A DNA stretch of 64,000 bases from Branchiostoma floridae (taxonomy: Eukaryota > Chordata > Leptocardii > Amphioxiformes > Branchiostomatidae). The notes below the pieces were generated by a model. It ran no database searches. It saw only the letters and a program-made list of their open reading frames with translations, and was not told the DNA's origin. Shown here in pieces: positions 1-29,441 of this stretch (positions are counted from its first letter, which is position 1; the number at the start of each line of letters is the position of its first letter). Where the stretch lies: positions 18,990,013 to 19,054,012 of the forward strand of contig NC_049987.1 of NCBI RefSeq assembly GCF_000003815.2. The letters are read 5' to 3'. A program made the position numbers and the translations under genes.

Positions 1-922
1 AAATGATTTATCTTCAAGGTGTTACTTTATAACCTCTGTATCTATGCAAATCTAGTCTGTTTATGTATTAAGAATAATATACAATTCAGGGAATGTATGT
101 ATCTCTGTTTGGGTGTTTGGGTGCTGTGTTTTTCGTTGTATTATTTTGCTTTATAGTTGTAAATATTCGACATACATGTAGCAAAGTACAATCATGGAAT
201 ATATATCGTTGACTATGCACAAGAAATACGCACAGAAAATATTTTATGGCACTTATGCACATTAAGACTTTAAGAGAATCATTTTGAACTTATTTTTGGC
301 AATGCCATCGGGGACACATTTTAATTTTTGCCCAATACATGTAGTTTCAAATGGAAAGCCTGTTACAAGTGGTCTTTACAAGCTTATGTGTTACTTTTCC
401 CCCAATGTAAGGAAATGTTTTGTATCTTTGCAAAAGAAAAAATCATAATAAGATGTATTGATGCCTTAACAGTTTGTTTACCATATTCATGATGTTGTAA
501 ACAGATGCATAAATAGATACATTTGTAATAACAAAACAAAGGTACAATCGTAGCAAAATTTCATAATGTGCCATTTTAATGGGACTGTATGCAATGTACA
601 TTTGCCTATGTAAGACAATCGATGCAAGAGAGATTTTTAAGTAGTGAACATTTGGTTTTATGTATCTTGAATGATACTGTGTATAGCATGGAATTACTGT
701 CGGCAATACATGCCAGGAGAGGAACTATGATAGCAAGTCATGCAATAAAGTGACTTTCCATGGAAGTCTCATATATCTGAGTCAGTTTGTCTTTTTGTTT
801 TAATCTTAAGTGTAACAACAAATACCTTGAAACAAATGTCCTCTTTCTTTAGAAAGCATCATTGTTTGTAAAGTTAACATTATCTATGTTATCACTTGGC
901 TGGTTGCTTATTTCTCAAGCAT
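1..922. other. NSUN5 3' flank and probable 3' UTR
   Basis: AT-rich sequence downstream of the NSUN5 stop codon. No AATAAA is evident on the minus strand; ATTAAA-type variants are possible (plus-strand TTTAAT near 317 and 574). No other gene is supported. Confidence 0.5.
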
Positions 923-17607
<16,685 letters not shown>

Positions 17608-17608
<1 letters not shown>

Positions 17609-17780
17609 GAAACGTTACTTTATGATGGCGATATCACTCAAGTTGCGCCAGTAAAAACGTATGAAGAAATACAGCTTCCAACGTTTGTGATGAACTTCTC
17701 CAGCCACCATGCCTGCAGTCATAACATGTGACCGCATGGCGGCGTGCGCGAGTGAAAGTCGGTCACGCCCCCTTTTGACC
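17608..17780 (-). other. NSUN5: NSUN5 exon 1, probable 5' UTR
   Basis: On the minus strand a strong donor, T|GTAAGT, occurs at 17607-17602. Splicing from it to the acceptor before 17205 gives a transcript in which an in-frame TAA precedes the first ATG (17199), so this exon would be non-coding. Short upstream ATGs are present (one frame reads MRSHVMTAGMVAGE and onward to a stop before the donor), so a small upstream ORF is possible. The transcription start is not determined and the outer boundary given here is approximate. Confidence 0.5.
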
Positions 17781-18900
17781 CGAGGTCACATTGAGCAGCG
17801 CCTCCCTACGGGACCTGTGTAGTATTACAGGTGTTACCCAATCTCGTCGTATTTACGTCATAGTATGCAACGCAACCCCCTCAGCTTTCAGAAACAAGAG
17901 CGTATTTGAAATCAATACATTATTCCAGGATAGCTTCATCTTATTCGGTAACGCGGATTTTCAAGGACACCTGTTGGTTTTGAAAGGAAGTGCAGGTGTA
18001 ACGTTACGAAACGTCAACGTCAATTTTTAATGGCCAAATATTGTTAGCTTCGCTGACCTTTGTAGGAATTGCCCGATCACGTTCACTATTATTGAACTGG
18101 TTCACTGTATATAATACACGAATATGTAACTGTGTAGCAGGTTAGGGAACGATCATGACTGATCGTGAATGGAGGAGGACCGATGTTGGGGAACGACCAC
18201 AACTGCCCGCCAGTGGGGGGGGGGGACCAAGAACCACCTGTCCGCATAGCAGTCTACCTACTTCCAATCCATTTTTTCTTGGGAAAATTTTGACAATATC
18301 GCCTTTATTTGTCTTTTTTGTGTGTTTCAGCGATGTTTTTTTCTTTTCATTTTTAATGCTATGTTTTACTATGTTTTTGCTTATCTAATCAAAATTTGTC
18401 TACCTCCTTTTTTTTAATTTCCTGAGTGGACTCGACAACATTCCCAATAGTAGAACCAATTGCCAGACGAAATTGTTTCATCCTCTGAAAATCCTTTACA
18501 CAAGACCAGACTTATCCGATGACTAAGACTTCATCATTGAACGTCCTTTCATACCTCCGAGCGACCACCACAAATACCCGCACACCTATGGGGGTACACG
18601 GCATTGTTAGACCGCACAATGGGCCAAACATCCCGCTTGCTTCTCGGAAACAACGGCGGCAAGCCTTTGACAGAAGGCCACAGCAGGTATATTTCATGGA
18701 TGACATCCTGTGCAGACTTCGAATTTAATGCGAGAGAGCGAAAGAAGAAATGCCTAAATTGTCAAATTAGACACCATAAACATTGCAACAACAATTGTAG
18801 TGGCAAAACATGATATCACTATATATATACTATTAGCCAACAAGTATTTCATTTCTGTATTCAAGAAGTTAACAAAGTGACACTTGGGCGGTAGGCTAGT
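17781..18900. other. Intergenic, no gene supported
   Basis: Upstream of NSUN5. Short open frames show no family signature. A fragment of the ATGGATGACATCC repeat family ends near 18720. Confidence 0.5.
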
Positions 18901-18908
18901 ATATAGGG

Positions 18909-19203
18909 TGGTATTTCACTACACTTGCGGCACCGGTGCGGTACTGCGGGGTTCTAAAGATACTCAACGAATTTCAGAGATAAAGAACGGATTTTCTAAC
19001 GTTTTGTGTATTTTGTTGTCTTCGAAAGATAACGTTACTCAACGAATTTCAGAGATAAAGAATGGATTTTCTTAAGTTTTGTGTATTTTGTTGTCTTCTA
19101 AGTCATGCATACTTTTACGTATTACGCAATATCTAAATTATAGTGCCGCAGTGAACGAACCCCGCAGTGCCGCACCGGTGCCCCAAGTGCAGTAAGATAC
19201 TAC
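18909..19203. mobile_element. Foldback element with internal direct repeat
   Basis: Inverted arms of about 46 bp (CACTTGCGGCACCGGTGCGG left; CCGCACCGGTGCCCCAAGTG right). Inside are two 75-bp direct copies starting TACTCAACGAATTTCAGAG at 18961 and 19036. Confidence 0.8.
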
Positions 19204-19222
19204 TCTCCAAGCAGAGGTTAGG

Positions 19223-19322
19223 NNNNNNNNNNNNNNNNNNNNNNNNNNNNNNNNNNNNNNNNNNNNNNNNNNNNNNNNNNNNNNNNNNNNNNNNNNNNNN
19301 NNNNNNNNNNNNNNNNNNNNNN
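19223..19322. other. Assembly gap (100 N)
   Basis: A run of N. The flanks are inverted copies, TACTCTCCAAGCAGAGGTTAGG on the left and CCTAACCTCTGCTTGGAGAGTA on the right, so the gap lies at the centre of a palindrome. Confidence 1.
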
Positions 19323-20179
19323 GCCTAACCTCTGCTTGGAGAGTAGTAAGATACTACCTTACCCTCAATGCTACCAGTACCACACAGGTGTCACTTCTAC
19401 AACTACCAAGCTAGCTTCACTTCTACAACTACAATCATGGCTACGTCGTTATTGTCACTTCTACAAGTAAATCAATGCTACCACACGACATATTTTTCCA
19501 TTTTGGTATTTTCTCATCATTTTGACTATTTGAATATTTTTTTTCACAATCAGGCCAAAATTGGTGCGCACAGATGCCATCCATAAAACCTAGTTGCTGT
19601 GGCCCAATGTCCGATCGAAAGAAAAGGGCGCCCCCTAACAATAGTAATTGCTCAATCGACTGGCCTCTTTTGAAGTGAGTAATATTGAGATGAAGATGAG
19701 TAATCGTGTTCAGTAAGTCCCTTGGTATTTCCTTGGTTAATAAAAAAACACGAAGCTGGCTATTGTTAATTGTTGAGTACAGGTATGGGACCCATAAAGA
19801 CAAGGATAAACCAGAGAGGGTACAGAATTCAAACTGACAGAGTCTGTACGAACGACTATAACAGGGATGTCACTTGAAGACAAGAAACATATCCATGGTG
19901 TACAGAATGACTAATAAACTAGTTGATGCACCCAACTACTACTGAGTATCTTAGACCGGCTCGGAAAAGAAATAGTTATGCCTTCAAGAACCAAGTTTTC
20001 CACCGATGTGTTTAAAAAATCGTACTTTCCTAGAACTATCGTAGAGTAGAGATAGAATAGAGTTGCCAGAGGAGCATCCTTACTAGATAATGGGCTTTAA
20101 ACAACATTTGCAGTCAGATGTGCTTCAGCAAAAGTTAGGTGTGGCAGTCAACCAGCTGCTGCCGCGCCACGTGCATGGG

Positions 20180-20325
20180 AAGCTGATGTGTTACGCCGAA
20201 GGGCGGTTATAGCGGCTATATATTGTATGGATATAGGATTTATAGAAGCTGGTGTGTGTACGTCGAAGGGCGTTTATAACGGCTATAGAACATAGATACA
20301 GAAGCTGATGTGTTACGCCAAGTGA
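20180..20325. repeat. Diverged tandem repeat
   Basis: Repeats of GAAGCTGATGTGTTACGCC with GAAGGGCGGTTATAGCGGCTATA, roughly two units. The surrounding 19323-21330 shows no gene. Confidence 0.65.
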
Positions 20326-21339
20326 TACCGGATATGTAGATACAGATACGGGTATTCTTTTAGTGCCACTCCCAAATTTTATGAAATAAATTTGTAGTAA
20401 AAAAAAGTGTGATCATTCCTTTTGTAATCCTGTATTTGACCACACACATCTTTCCCTTCTTGTGGGGTAGAGAAAAATCAAAGGAAATGGCAGAAACCGA
20501 TCTTCTTTTTCCTCAAATTCTGGTTCGATAGTACTGGACCTGAAAATGCACGGCCAACGCCCAACAACAAGGAAATGCCGACAAATTTGCATATTATTAT
20601 GACGTCACTTGGGTGCCGGTGTGCATTAGATGAAGCTGCTTAATTAGATCAGCTGGCGTGCCTTCTCATTTGTTACTTCCTGATTACCTCATGCGTGTTC
20701 CACAAACCGCTGTGTGAGTAATGTATGATCGACCATCACTGATCAGTCACCTCTCGTGTCCTTGATAGACCTGTATGTCGGCAAGTCAAAATTTTATTGC
20801 GCAACAATTGCCACAGGTACAATGTAAGGCAAATTGGAGTAACGCTAGTTCGCCTTTATCCGTAGGGTAACCCATATTCGTTGTGCTTACTCACACAGTA
20901 TTATATAAATAAATAAATAAAGGTTCAAACAAACAAACAAATAAAGGGATTTTTAATGATCGAACTGTGGTTTCGAGTTGTAATATGTTAAAACAAGGAG
21001 GTTAAAAATCACTTTTTTTAACCTCCTTGGTTAAAACTATTGCAGTTTCAAACTATTGTCCGTCGACTTAATATCCGCTTTTTAAAGCAACGGATATATA
21101 GGTTAGCCTGCAAATAAAGGTGAACTAGCTTTATATTGTATCATACAACTAGCTTTATAGTGATATTAATCTAATACTGTAACCGTAGATATAGATTTAA
21201 GGCTTTGCAATATTGAGAGAAAACACAGTGTGCAATGTTAGACAATAAAGGCAGAATGTTGCGCTAGTCTACTTGTTGATAACAAAAACATACACAAAAC
21301 GGTTCTTTGTAAAAAAAGAATTGGAAAGATAGCAGGAAC

Positions 21340-21375
<36 letters not shown>

Positions 21376-21376
21376 T
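21340..21376. repeat. (GA)n microsatellite
   Basis: An AG dinucleotide run with one AAAG interruption. Confidence 0.95.
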
Positions 21377-21579
21377 ATAGAACGAATTGTACTTATTTAC
21401 AAGGAAAAGGCGACAACGAAACAGGTGTGCAAACGAATCTGGTCAGTAGAGGACCAAGTCTCATATTCAACAAGCATCACTTGAGCTATCTACAGAACTA
21501 AAATCATGGCGATCCGTCAACTTCTTCTTAAGTTATTCTTTCAAAGTTTATTCTCTTTCATTGTTCAAGAAAAGTAGTC

Positions 21580-21905
21580 GCTAGCTATAGGTGGCCCAAA
21601 CTTACACCACTTACTTATAGTACTCTCTGCCCCAAGGGCTATGTACAACTCAAAAATCACGACCATAGCATGTCCAGAACTCGAGATATCAAAACCGAGA
21701 ATTCCACTGCAATACCGCAAGAAGCCGCTAGGTGACCAAAATCTAATCATTTCGAGGTCGCATCAATACCTAGTACATGTACCTACCCACATACCAAATG
21801 TTGATACAATACACTCAGGTCTTCTAGAGTTATTCTGTCCATCCACAAACATTTATACATAGATAAACACAGACATACACACGTACATACATATATACAT
21901 ACATA
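21580..21905 (+). repeat. Interspersed repeat, second copy of the 3845 family
   Basis: Shares CCGCTAGGTGACC-AAAATCTAATCATT, CACATACCA, TCTAGAGTTATTCTGTCC and a CA/TA-rich tail with the NSUN5 intron 7 copy. Confidence 0.45.
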
Positions 21906-22711
21906 CCTACGCTACATGGCGAAGCTAGGTAGTTAGAACAATAATCATTTTATTGAAAATAAAAACCGTTTAGAAGCAGTCATAGATCTTATAAAGTAAA
22001 CAGATAGACATTTAGGATACCTAAATAGTAAACCACCCCATATCAGTTACTGAACGAGCCCTCTCCAATATATTCCAAAACAAGTTTGTACGTGAAGCAA
22101 ACAGTCACCTAATATTACTGCAAGTACTCGAAGTAAACTTAATTACTAAGTACTTCAATCTGAGTCGAGGTTATATGTCGCCTGTAATGATGCCAATTTT
22201 AACTTGCCTTGCATATACATATGTAGCCTGACTTAATCGAGCTTATAGCTTATAACACCTCCTCTGGTGTGTTTTCTGTCTATTTGGCCAATTTCTACTA
22301 TTTTTCCAGCGACCTTGGGAGCCTTTTAGAGGCTAGCCACTAAGGGACTGGTCGAAAAATAATCCTAGGCCCTCGCCTCAGAAAAGTGAAGGCAGCTTCT
22401 TTTTTCGTATTCACATTTTAGCATGTCTCGTTTGGTAGCTAAAACGGTGCAAAATAGAAACACGTAAGAAAACAGCCGGAGCCGAACCTCTGCTCGGAGA
22501 GTAGTCTCTACCAGACTCCCGCCAACGGTATAGGGGACTTTGGCCAAACAGTTAGAAATAAACGCATAGTAGTAGTACGAGTTAATTGGACTAGGAGTGT
22601 TGGCCGGCCTGGTCGCAAACTTTGGCGAGTTTTCTGTCTCATTTGGCCAATTTCTACTTTTCCAGCAACCCGTGGGGCCTAGTAGAGGCTACAATAGTTT
22701 ATTGTTGCGAG

Positions 22712-23103
22712 AATAAATGCAGAAATGTTCGCGGTGGATTAATGTTCGCGGTTTTCGCTGTGACCACTTCACCGCGGACTTAAAACCACCAGGAAAATTT
22801 TTCTATTATGGTACAAATGTATATAATATTAGGGGCCACCTCTACAGAGGGGCCACCTGTCCATAGTGGCCACTTTTTGTCGGTCCCTTGGGTATTTTAT
22901 CTACAAGTTGCCACCTCTATACAGAGGCCACCTGTCTATAGTGGCCAAATTTGTCCGGTCCCTTGAGTGGCCGCTATAGACAGGTTTGACTGTATTATTA
23001 GACTGCAGTCTATGGTGTTACCGCGAACTTAAATCCACCGCGAAAAGTCCTTTTCCCGCTACCGCGAAATCAAACCCCCGCGAACTTAAATATATTGCAG
23101 TAA
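22712..23103. mobile_element. Palindromic MITE, family A copy 3, interrupted
   Basis: Starts AAATGCAGAAATGTTCGCGG and ends CGCGAACTTAAATATATTGCAGT. Between TTCTATTATGGTA and TTAGACTGCAGTC, contiguous in other copies, lies about 180 bp of an unrelated duplicated sequence (GGCCACCTCTACAGAGG / CCACCTCTATACAGAGG). Confidence 0.8.
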
Positions 23104-23449
23104 CTTAGTCTTAGATGAAAACTTTTACCGCTAGAATCAAAGATATCATACACCGCATGCAGCTAGCACTGGTAGTGCTAGTACGTAATCCAGGTAAATA
23201 CGCGGTACTTCTAACCAGTCACGTACGCACACACACATAGGTCTGTGATGACGTCACCTTCCCCGTCAGGTCAATGTCGTCTGAGGTGAATGACCTGTTC
23301 TCGGGTCACCAGGTTTTCAGCGGGGCGCAATGTGTACACTGTACTGTGCACCTGGGTACTGTAGTACCGCACGGAAGTTTAGAAACCAGATAGAGGGGAA
23401 AGGAGCTTGAAAACGTCCTGGTGATCGTTTTAAAACAGGAGAGAGGGGA

Positions 23450-23810
23450 GTCTGAAATAGACCGGTTCTGACATTCCAACACAATTAGCAGTTTAACCAA
23501 TGATAGCATTGCAATTAGTGGTTCGACCAATGGGAAAGTGGCTGCATATCCGTCAAATATTTGCATTTCTACGTTTTTGACGAAGGTGGGCGGGGATTTG
23601 GGATGGCTCTATAGACCGATCCTGACTGTCTACAGTAAGTTACACTTTGACCAATGATAGCAAAGCTATTAGTAGTTCGACCAATGAGAAAGCGGCTGTA
23701 TTTCCGTCAAATTTTTGCAAATGATAGACCGATCCTGAGTGTCCATTACAATTAGCTGTATGACCAATAAACGCATTGCAATTTTGCTGTTCGACCAATG
23801 AGAGATCTGT
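23450..23810. repeat. Three diverged tandem copies
   Basis: Three units of roughly 110-130 bp carry AGACCGATCCTGA, ATTAGC, GACCAATGATAGCA and TTCGACCAATGAGAAAG. A fourth copy is at about 26880-27000. Between the units no gene is seen. Confidence 0.7.
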
Positions 23811-25227
23811 TTAATACAAGTCTGTGAAATAAAGGAAATATTCGCATTTGTATTTTATTTTGTATTTCCAAGGACGTTATATAACGCGTATAGATTATAA
23901 CATAATGGCGTATTTCTAGTTTTGACGGAGTGGATTCGAGGTAGGGAAAGGTTTTGAATTTCTCAGTCTAATCTCGAGGGTCACTGCATGTCCGACATCC
24001 ATCTCAAAATACAGCAGCTGTATTGGTAACATTGAGAAAAACAAACATTTATAAAGGTCAATTTATTTCTTCGGAAAGAAAAATCTTTCTACTCTACTTA
24101 GGTACAATCAAGTTCAACTTCTCACGCCATTTTAGTATTTGTCCAACTGGTAGATTTGGTTGCTAATCATTTGCCTGCTTCTTATATTGTTACATATATT
24201 TAGATGGCACACAGGACGAATGTCATTTGGTGAAACTAAAACATGTACATGTAGATTGTATAGCGTAGAGAGAAATGAATTGTATAGAGTTGTACACTAC
24301 CTATTTTCCTATTTCATACACTTACGTTCTGTAGAAAAATCATATTCCTAATGCAGCTAGACAAACCATCGATCATAAAACATATCTGTTCTTTTATCTT
24401 TTAGCCGCCACGCATCAACATATGATGCATGCGAACGATTGATTGATTGATTCTTTTATCTCCACCATAACTGAAAAGCGATGAGAAAATTTACTTCAGT
24501 ATCTAATGTTAGTTTCATTTTGTATCTGTTAACTGTATCTCCTCAAAGTGTCTTGTTGTGACCTGTGCTTAGCCAGGTGTGGCAAGAACTTGCAATAAAA
24601 TGTTTTCATTCACTTTAATTTTCAGATTTCACAACTGGACACCGGTGGCGAGAGTAGTTGCGTGGTTATAGCGGCTTCGTATTTTCTCTTTAACAAAAAC
24701 TCGATAGCCTAATGCCCGTGGGGAGACATAATTCCCGTGTACTTTCCAGGGATGCTCACCCTCACCCCAGCCCACTGACCTAGTCACAAATGTTGTATCA
24801 TATCAGAACATTATCATGGACGCCCATGTGTTGGTAGATCTAGTAATCATATAGTAAAACTTTCTTCACCCACATAATCCACACTGATCAAATTTTCAAC
24901 GACAACGACCACTGTCGCCTTCTTCAGGATCAATACTGATGACCAATCACTTCAGATCGTAAACTCGCGAGGGTTGCAGACACGTGGTCTTATCAACACG
25001 TGACCTTGCGGATACGTGACGTCAGCAGTTGGTCAAACTTGCCAGGAAGTCTATAACACATACCGTCTCTGTTAAGTGTTAGAAAATATTAGAACAAGCG
25101 GTGAATCTATGTTGCAACATGTAGAATATGGTTCCAAATATTTAGAAACTGTTCAGAATGGTCACTCATTTCTCTCCGTTAACTCGTTACAAAGGTTTGG
25201 TAAATGTGAGAAAAATGCAACAAACAT

Positions 25228-25381
25228 CTACTCTCCAAGCAGAGGTTTGGCCCCGACTGTTGACGTTTTTAGGCTTTCTTTTTTGTACCGTTTTCTTAAA
25301 AACATAAAGAACGCCTAAAAAATTAAAAAAAAAAACGTCAGAAATACTAGTAGTCGGAGCCGAACCTCTGCTTGGGGAGTA
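25228..25381. mobile_element. Short MITE with CTCCAAGCAGAGGTT ends
   Basis: 154 bp, left end TACTCTCCAAGCAGAGGTTT, right end its inverse AACCTCTGCTTGGGGAGTA. Single or diverged ends of this family also occur near 22480, at the assembly gap and at 53757-53862. Confidence 0.75.
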
Positions 25382-25744
25382 ACAAATACCCACGCGTAGT
25401 GTAGTAAATTGACTCTACATTCACTACGAAAAACAACAACTCTCAAAACGATTACAATTGCAGTCGACGGGGAACGGAAATACCTTGAGCACACTTGCTA
25501 CGCGATGGATGATGAACTGTTTCTGTTAATATTCGACTTTATATGTATTAAGCCAAAGCAAGTAAATCTTATGAATGTATACAAACTCCAAATCTAACTA
25601 GTGGGCAAAAAAAAGTACGAAGGGTAAAAAAAGACGAAAGTTTGGCGTGACAAAACATTCTATCACAACCAACAAGTACTTCATTCCTGTATATATTTCA
25701 AAAGTGCACAAAGTGACATAGCCTCCGTTGCAGTCTTCGAACGG

Positions 25745-25925
25745 GGCTGTTTTTTTCGGGGGGGGGGGGGGGTGCTTGGGTCGCGATTTTCAACGTTTGC
25801 TAGGCTCTCTTGTGTCGGTAAAGGGAGTTTGCTGTGGTAGGGAGTTTGCCGTAAAAGGGAGTTTTGCCCCTCCCTTCCACAGCAAACTCCCTTCCTCGGC
25901 AAACTCCACACAAGTGAACCTAGCC
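25745..25925. repeat. Poly-G run and palindromic repeat
   Basis: A G-run at about 25760-25772 is followed by repeated GGGAGTTTGC blocks and their inverse GCAAACTCCC. Confidence 0.75.
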
Positions 25926-26094
25926 AACGTTGGAAGTCGCGAACCAACTCCGACTAAGTATTTGCTTTTATATTTAGATGTTCTAAAGACTCATTATCTT
26001 AACTATAGATCACTTCCGCTCGCGCATCAATTTCTGGTTCACAAAATATATTGACCGTACTTGTAAACCGCAGAAAGAAGCTGCAAAATTAGCA

Positions 26095-26205
26095 AATATA
26101 GATGTATAGATATTGGTATGCAGAGATAGATATAGAATCTATATCTCTGTATATTAATATCTATACAACTCTATCAACCTATCTATATATATTATAGATA
26201 TAGCG
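26095..26205. repeat. (TATAGA)-like low-complexity repeat
   Basis: Dense TAGATATAGATA motifs on both strands. Confidence 0.7.
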
Positions 26206-26583
26206 GAAATGGCACACTAATAAGCGAAGGGTTCCAAAATCAAAGAAGAACGATGTGAAAGATCAAAATCAAAGTCTGTTATCAGTTATTTTCTATGCCA
26301 TGTTCTGTTTGTTCCGCCATTTATTCAACCTTCCTTACCACTAATTTCAAAATGAAGGCAAGCTTTTTGTCCAACTTTTTTTCCACGCTTGCATCAGTTT
26401 TGTGATGCTCAGACGATGTTATCCATATGATAACTTAGAGAGATAATAAAAAAGGTATTATCATACCAAGCGAGCTAAACATGCGTCGGTGATCGTCTGT
26501 GACAAGCAAGCAGAAGTTCACTTCGCCATGTATAGAACGTGGCGCTTATTAGAGACATTTCTAACACCTGGGTACAGTAATCT

Positions 26584-26824
26584 TACCCTGGGAGCCAGCC
26601 GGGATCTGGCAGCTAGGACAGTTTATTCGGTGGCCCAAGACAGCCAGGCCCGCCGATCTCCTATTAGCGCCCCGGGGAGTTTAAGCCCGATGAGGTCCAC
26701 CTGCCCAAGGGTAGCGATAACTCCTTCAGGCTTCCGGAGCACTAATGTGAGATCGGCGGGCTGACTGCCTTGGCTCCCCGAACAAAACTCGCTAGCTACC
26801 CAGTCCTGTCTGGCTCCCAGGGTA
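26584..26824. mobile_element. Foldback element
   Basis: Arms TACCCTGGGAGCCAG (left end) and CTGGCTCCCAGGGTA (right end), with inner arms CCCGCCGATCTC and GAGATCGGCGGG. About 241 bp, no ORF of note. Confidence 0.8.
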
Positions 26825-27242
26825 CGGTAGTCTCGGTCGCATGCAGCGGCCATGATAGATGTAAAACGAGTTCAATGAGGCAAACAAAAGACTGTCCATC
26901 ATAATTAGTAGTTCAACCAATGATAGCATGGAAATTAGAAAATTGGCCAATAAGAGAATGGCTGCATGTCCGTCAAATATTTGCATTATTATGTTTTTAT
27001 TTTGCATCTCTTAAATAAGGGAATATGGGATCAGTACGCGAGTCTAAATTGCTACATATTTCGCTGCATAACATTGGTTATAATATTTATTATTTGATCT
27101 TATATTGTGAAAAATTGTGTGGTCTGGGGAAAAACTAAATGCAGCTGATTTTAGAAATAAGTTTTGTCTCTTTGCCTCATTGACCTCGTCTTCAATCTAT
27201 GATGGCCGCCGCGTGAGAATGGTGCATGGCTGTTTCTTACCG

Positions 27243-27865
27243 TAAGCCAATATCAATTTGATTATATGGGTGACATCCCCTGGGAACCCAAAACTAATGC
27301 GAGTGTGCGAATAAAAATGTTTGGCCAAAAAGAAGTTGTGTCAGAGGTTGAACAATGACTGAACACCCAGATTATAGTACTGTAAATGCATTTAAGTTCT
27401 CGGTGATTTAATTTCGCGGTAGCGGGAAAAAGTACTTTTCGCGGTGGTTTTAATTTCGCGGTAACACCATAGACTGCAGTCGAATACCATAATAGAAAAA
27501 CGGTTCGCTGTGGTTGTAAGTTCGCGGTGAAGTGGTCACCGCGAAAACCGCGAACATTAATCCACCGCGAACATTTCTGCATTTACAGTATAACGAACAC
27601 TAGATTCTTTATTTTTGTTCTTTCACTTTCTTCTTTGACTTTGGGACTGATTTTGGCATCCTAAGATACAATCCGTTTTCCGATATTTAGCTATTTCGTT
27701 TATTTCATATTTTAGTAACCGTTTTTCGAGATTTTTTGTTTGCAATATATTGCATATGATTTGCTATTCTGCAGCTGCTTTGTATGATCAACAGTCTGCT
27801 TGAAACTTTTTTTAACGGACGAAGATTGGTGCGCGCGCTGATGCCATCCATAATGGATGAAGACC
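27243..27865. mobile_element. DNA element hosting a nested MITE
   Basis: The ends and interior match the element at 29056-29441 (TTTGATTATATGGxxGACATCC, then TTTTTGTTCTTTCA and ATCCGTTTTCC). Family A MITE copy 4 is inserted inside it. Confidence 0.6.
27379..27589. mobile_element. Palindromic MITE, family A copy 4
   Basis: 211 bp from ACTGTAAATGCATTTAAG to TTCTGCATTTACAGT with GCGGTAACACCATAGACTGC inside. Confidence 0.88.
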
Positions 27866-28182
27866 TTTATTGCACATTTTTTGCCCCACTGGGCTAAGTA
27901 CAGGTCACACGGTAAGAATCATATATGTAGATGTGCGTCTAATCTATTCTAGGACATTCGACTTCCTCTCGCTTCTTGGTAATTGTATAAATGTAGCTAG
28001 CTGTATGGTTGGTTAGAGTTGGTTTATCAAAAGCTATCATGGATATAAATTTCTCTTTACTGTTCAAGTATCTGAAGTGGGGATATTTACTTGACACATA
28101 GTCAAATAGAATGCTCCTATCACTAGATCTATCATATAATCAAATCAACATAACCTTGGCAATCGAAAAATCAAACTAGACA

Positions 28183-28475
28183 AACTATATAGCCTCCATA
28201 GCAGGCTCCCTGGGCGTGTTTTGTTTCAAATTTTTGGGACTAATAGATAGATCTAATACACTTTTGCTGGCCATTTCTTTTTGTACTTGGTCGCTTGTGC
28301 CGCCTGCTATGGAGGCTACAAACTGTATAGCTTCCATGCAGGCTCCGCAGGGCCGGCAGTCAGAAAAGGCCAGCAATCAGCGACCCGGTACAAAAAGAAA
28401 TGGCCAGCAAAAGTGTATTATGAGCCGAAAAAAAGGCCCTATAGAGCCTGCTAAGGAGGCTACAAACTGTACATG
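28183..28475. mobile_element. Foldback element with GCCTCCATAGCAGG arms
   Basis: The left arm (TAGCCTCCATAGCAGGCTCC through ACACTTTTGCTGGCCATTTC) and the right arm (GAAATGGCCAGCAAAAGTGT through GAGCCTGCTAAGGAGGCTA) are reverse complements. The loop repeats the terminal motif. Confidence 0.75.
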
Positions 28476-28589
28476 ATTACTAAAACACGGCCTTATTTCC
28501 AACAACACTGACAAACACAACTCCTGAATACTGTGTGACTCGTAATCGAAGCAATTGATCATAAAAATGGCTTCATATGCCTACGAAGA

Positions 28590-28875
28590 TTTTATAATGA
28601 AACAAGTGATTATACTAATTGAGAAATATGTAGTGCGATTTAAATTACGGTTGAGGCATATGCCACAAGAATTGTTAAATACTGTAGACTTTATAGTTGA
28701 AGCAAGTTATTATATAACGATTGCTGAAATACTATAGGTTTTATTATTGAAGTAGGTAATTAAATAACGATGGGTAAAATACTACAGGTTTTATAATTGA
28801 AGCAAGTAATTATATAACGATAGCTAAAATACTACAGGTTTTATAACTGAAGCAAGTAATTATCTAATGATTGTT
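28590..28875. repeat. 50-bp tandem repeat
   Basis: Four clear units (GGTTTTATAATTGAAGCAAGTAAT type) at a 50-bp spacing from 28697, with a degraded copy near 28595. Confidence 0.8.
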
Positions 28876-29055
28876 TTAGATGTATACAGTAGGCTACATT
28901 ATTCAAACAAGCTATTATATAACAATGACGCAGTCAAGTACTTACCGTCTCTTGTCATCACTGTAAAAGGGGAAATCCGTTCTTGTAAAGGAAGGTTAAG
29001 GGATTCCGTTGAAGAAATGACCCCCAAAGTATGAATGTTCGAGCTGTTCTGCAGT

Positions 29056-29441
29056 TAGGCCATGTTGATTTGATTATATGGACGACATCCTCTGGGAACC
29101 CCAAACTGATGCGAGCGTGCGTTATAAAAAGTTTGGCCAAGAAACGTTGACTGCGTTAAAAGACCTAAAGTGGTCAGGAAGGTTGAATAAATGACTTAAC
29201 ACACAGAGTATGGTATACAAATACTGTAATAGCGTTAATTTTTGTTCTTTCAAATCATTTTCTTTGGCCCTGGAATTGACTCTGGCACTCTGTGACATTA
29301 GATCTAGTATCCGTTTCCCAATATCTTATTTGCGACCAACGTCATATATTCGCTCATTTTACAGCTGCATTGTACTATTTACAGTATGGTTGGAAACCTT
29401 TCATTTGATGGCTTCCATCTAATCAAATCGACATGGCCCTA
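29056..29441. mobile_element. Non-autonomous TIR element
   Basis: Left end TAGGCCATGTTGATTTGATT, right end AATCAAATCGACATGGCCCTA (inverse). Same family as 27243-27865 and probably 2778-3222. Confidence 0.7.

Noticed and set aside
18519-18728. Short frame containing YFMDDIL, like a reverse transcriptase YxDD box
   Set aside because: The bases belong to the ATGGATGACATCC repeat family seen in several non-coding elements; no other RT motif is nearby.
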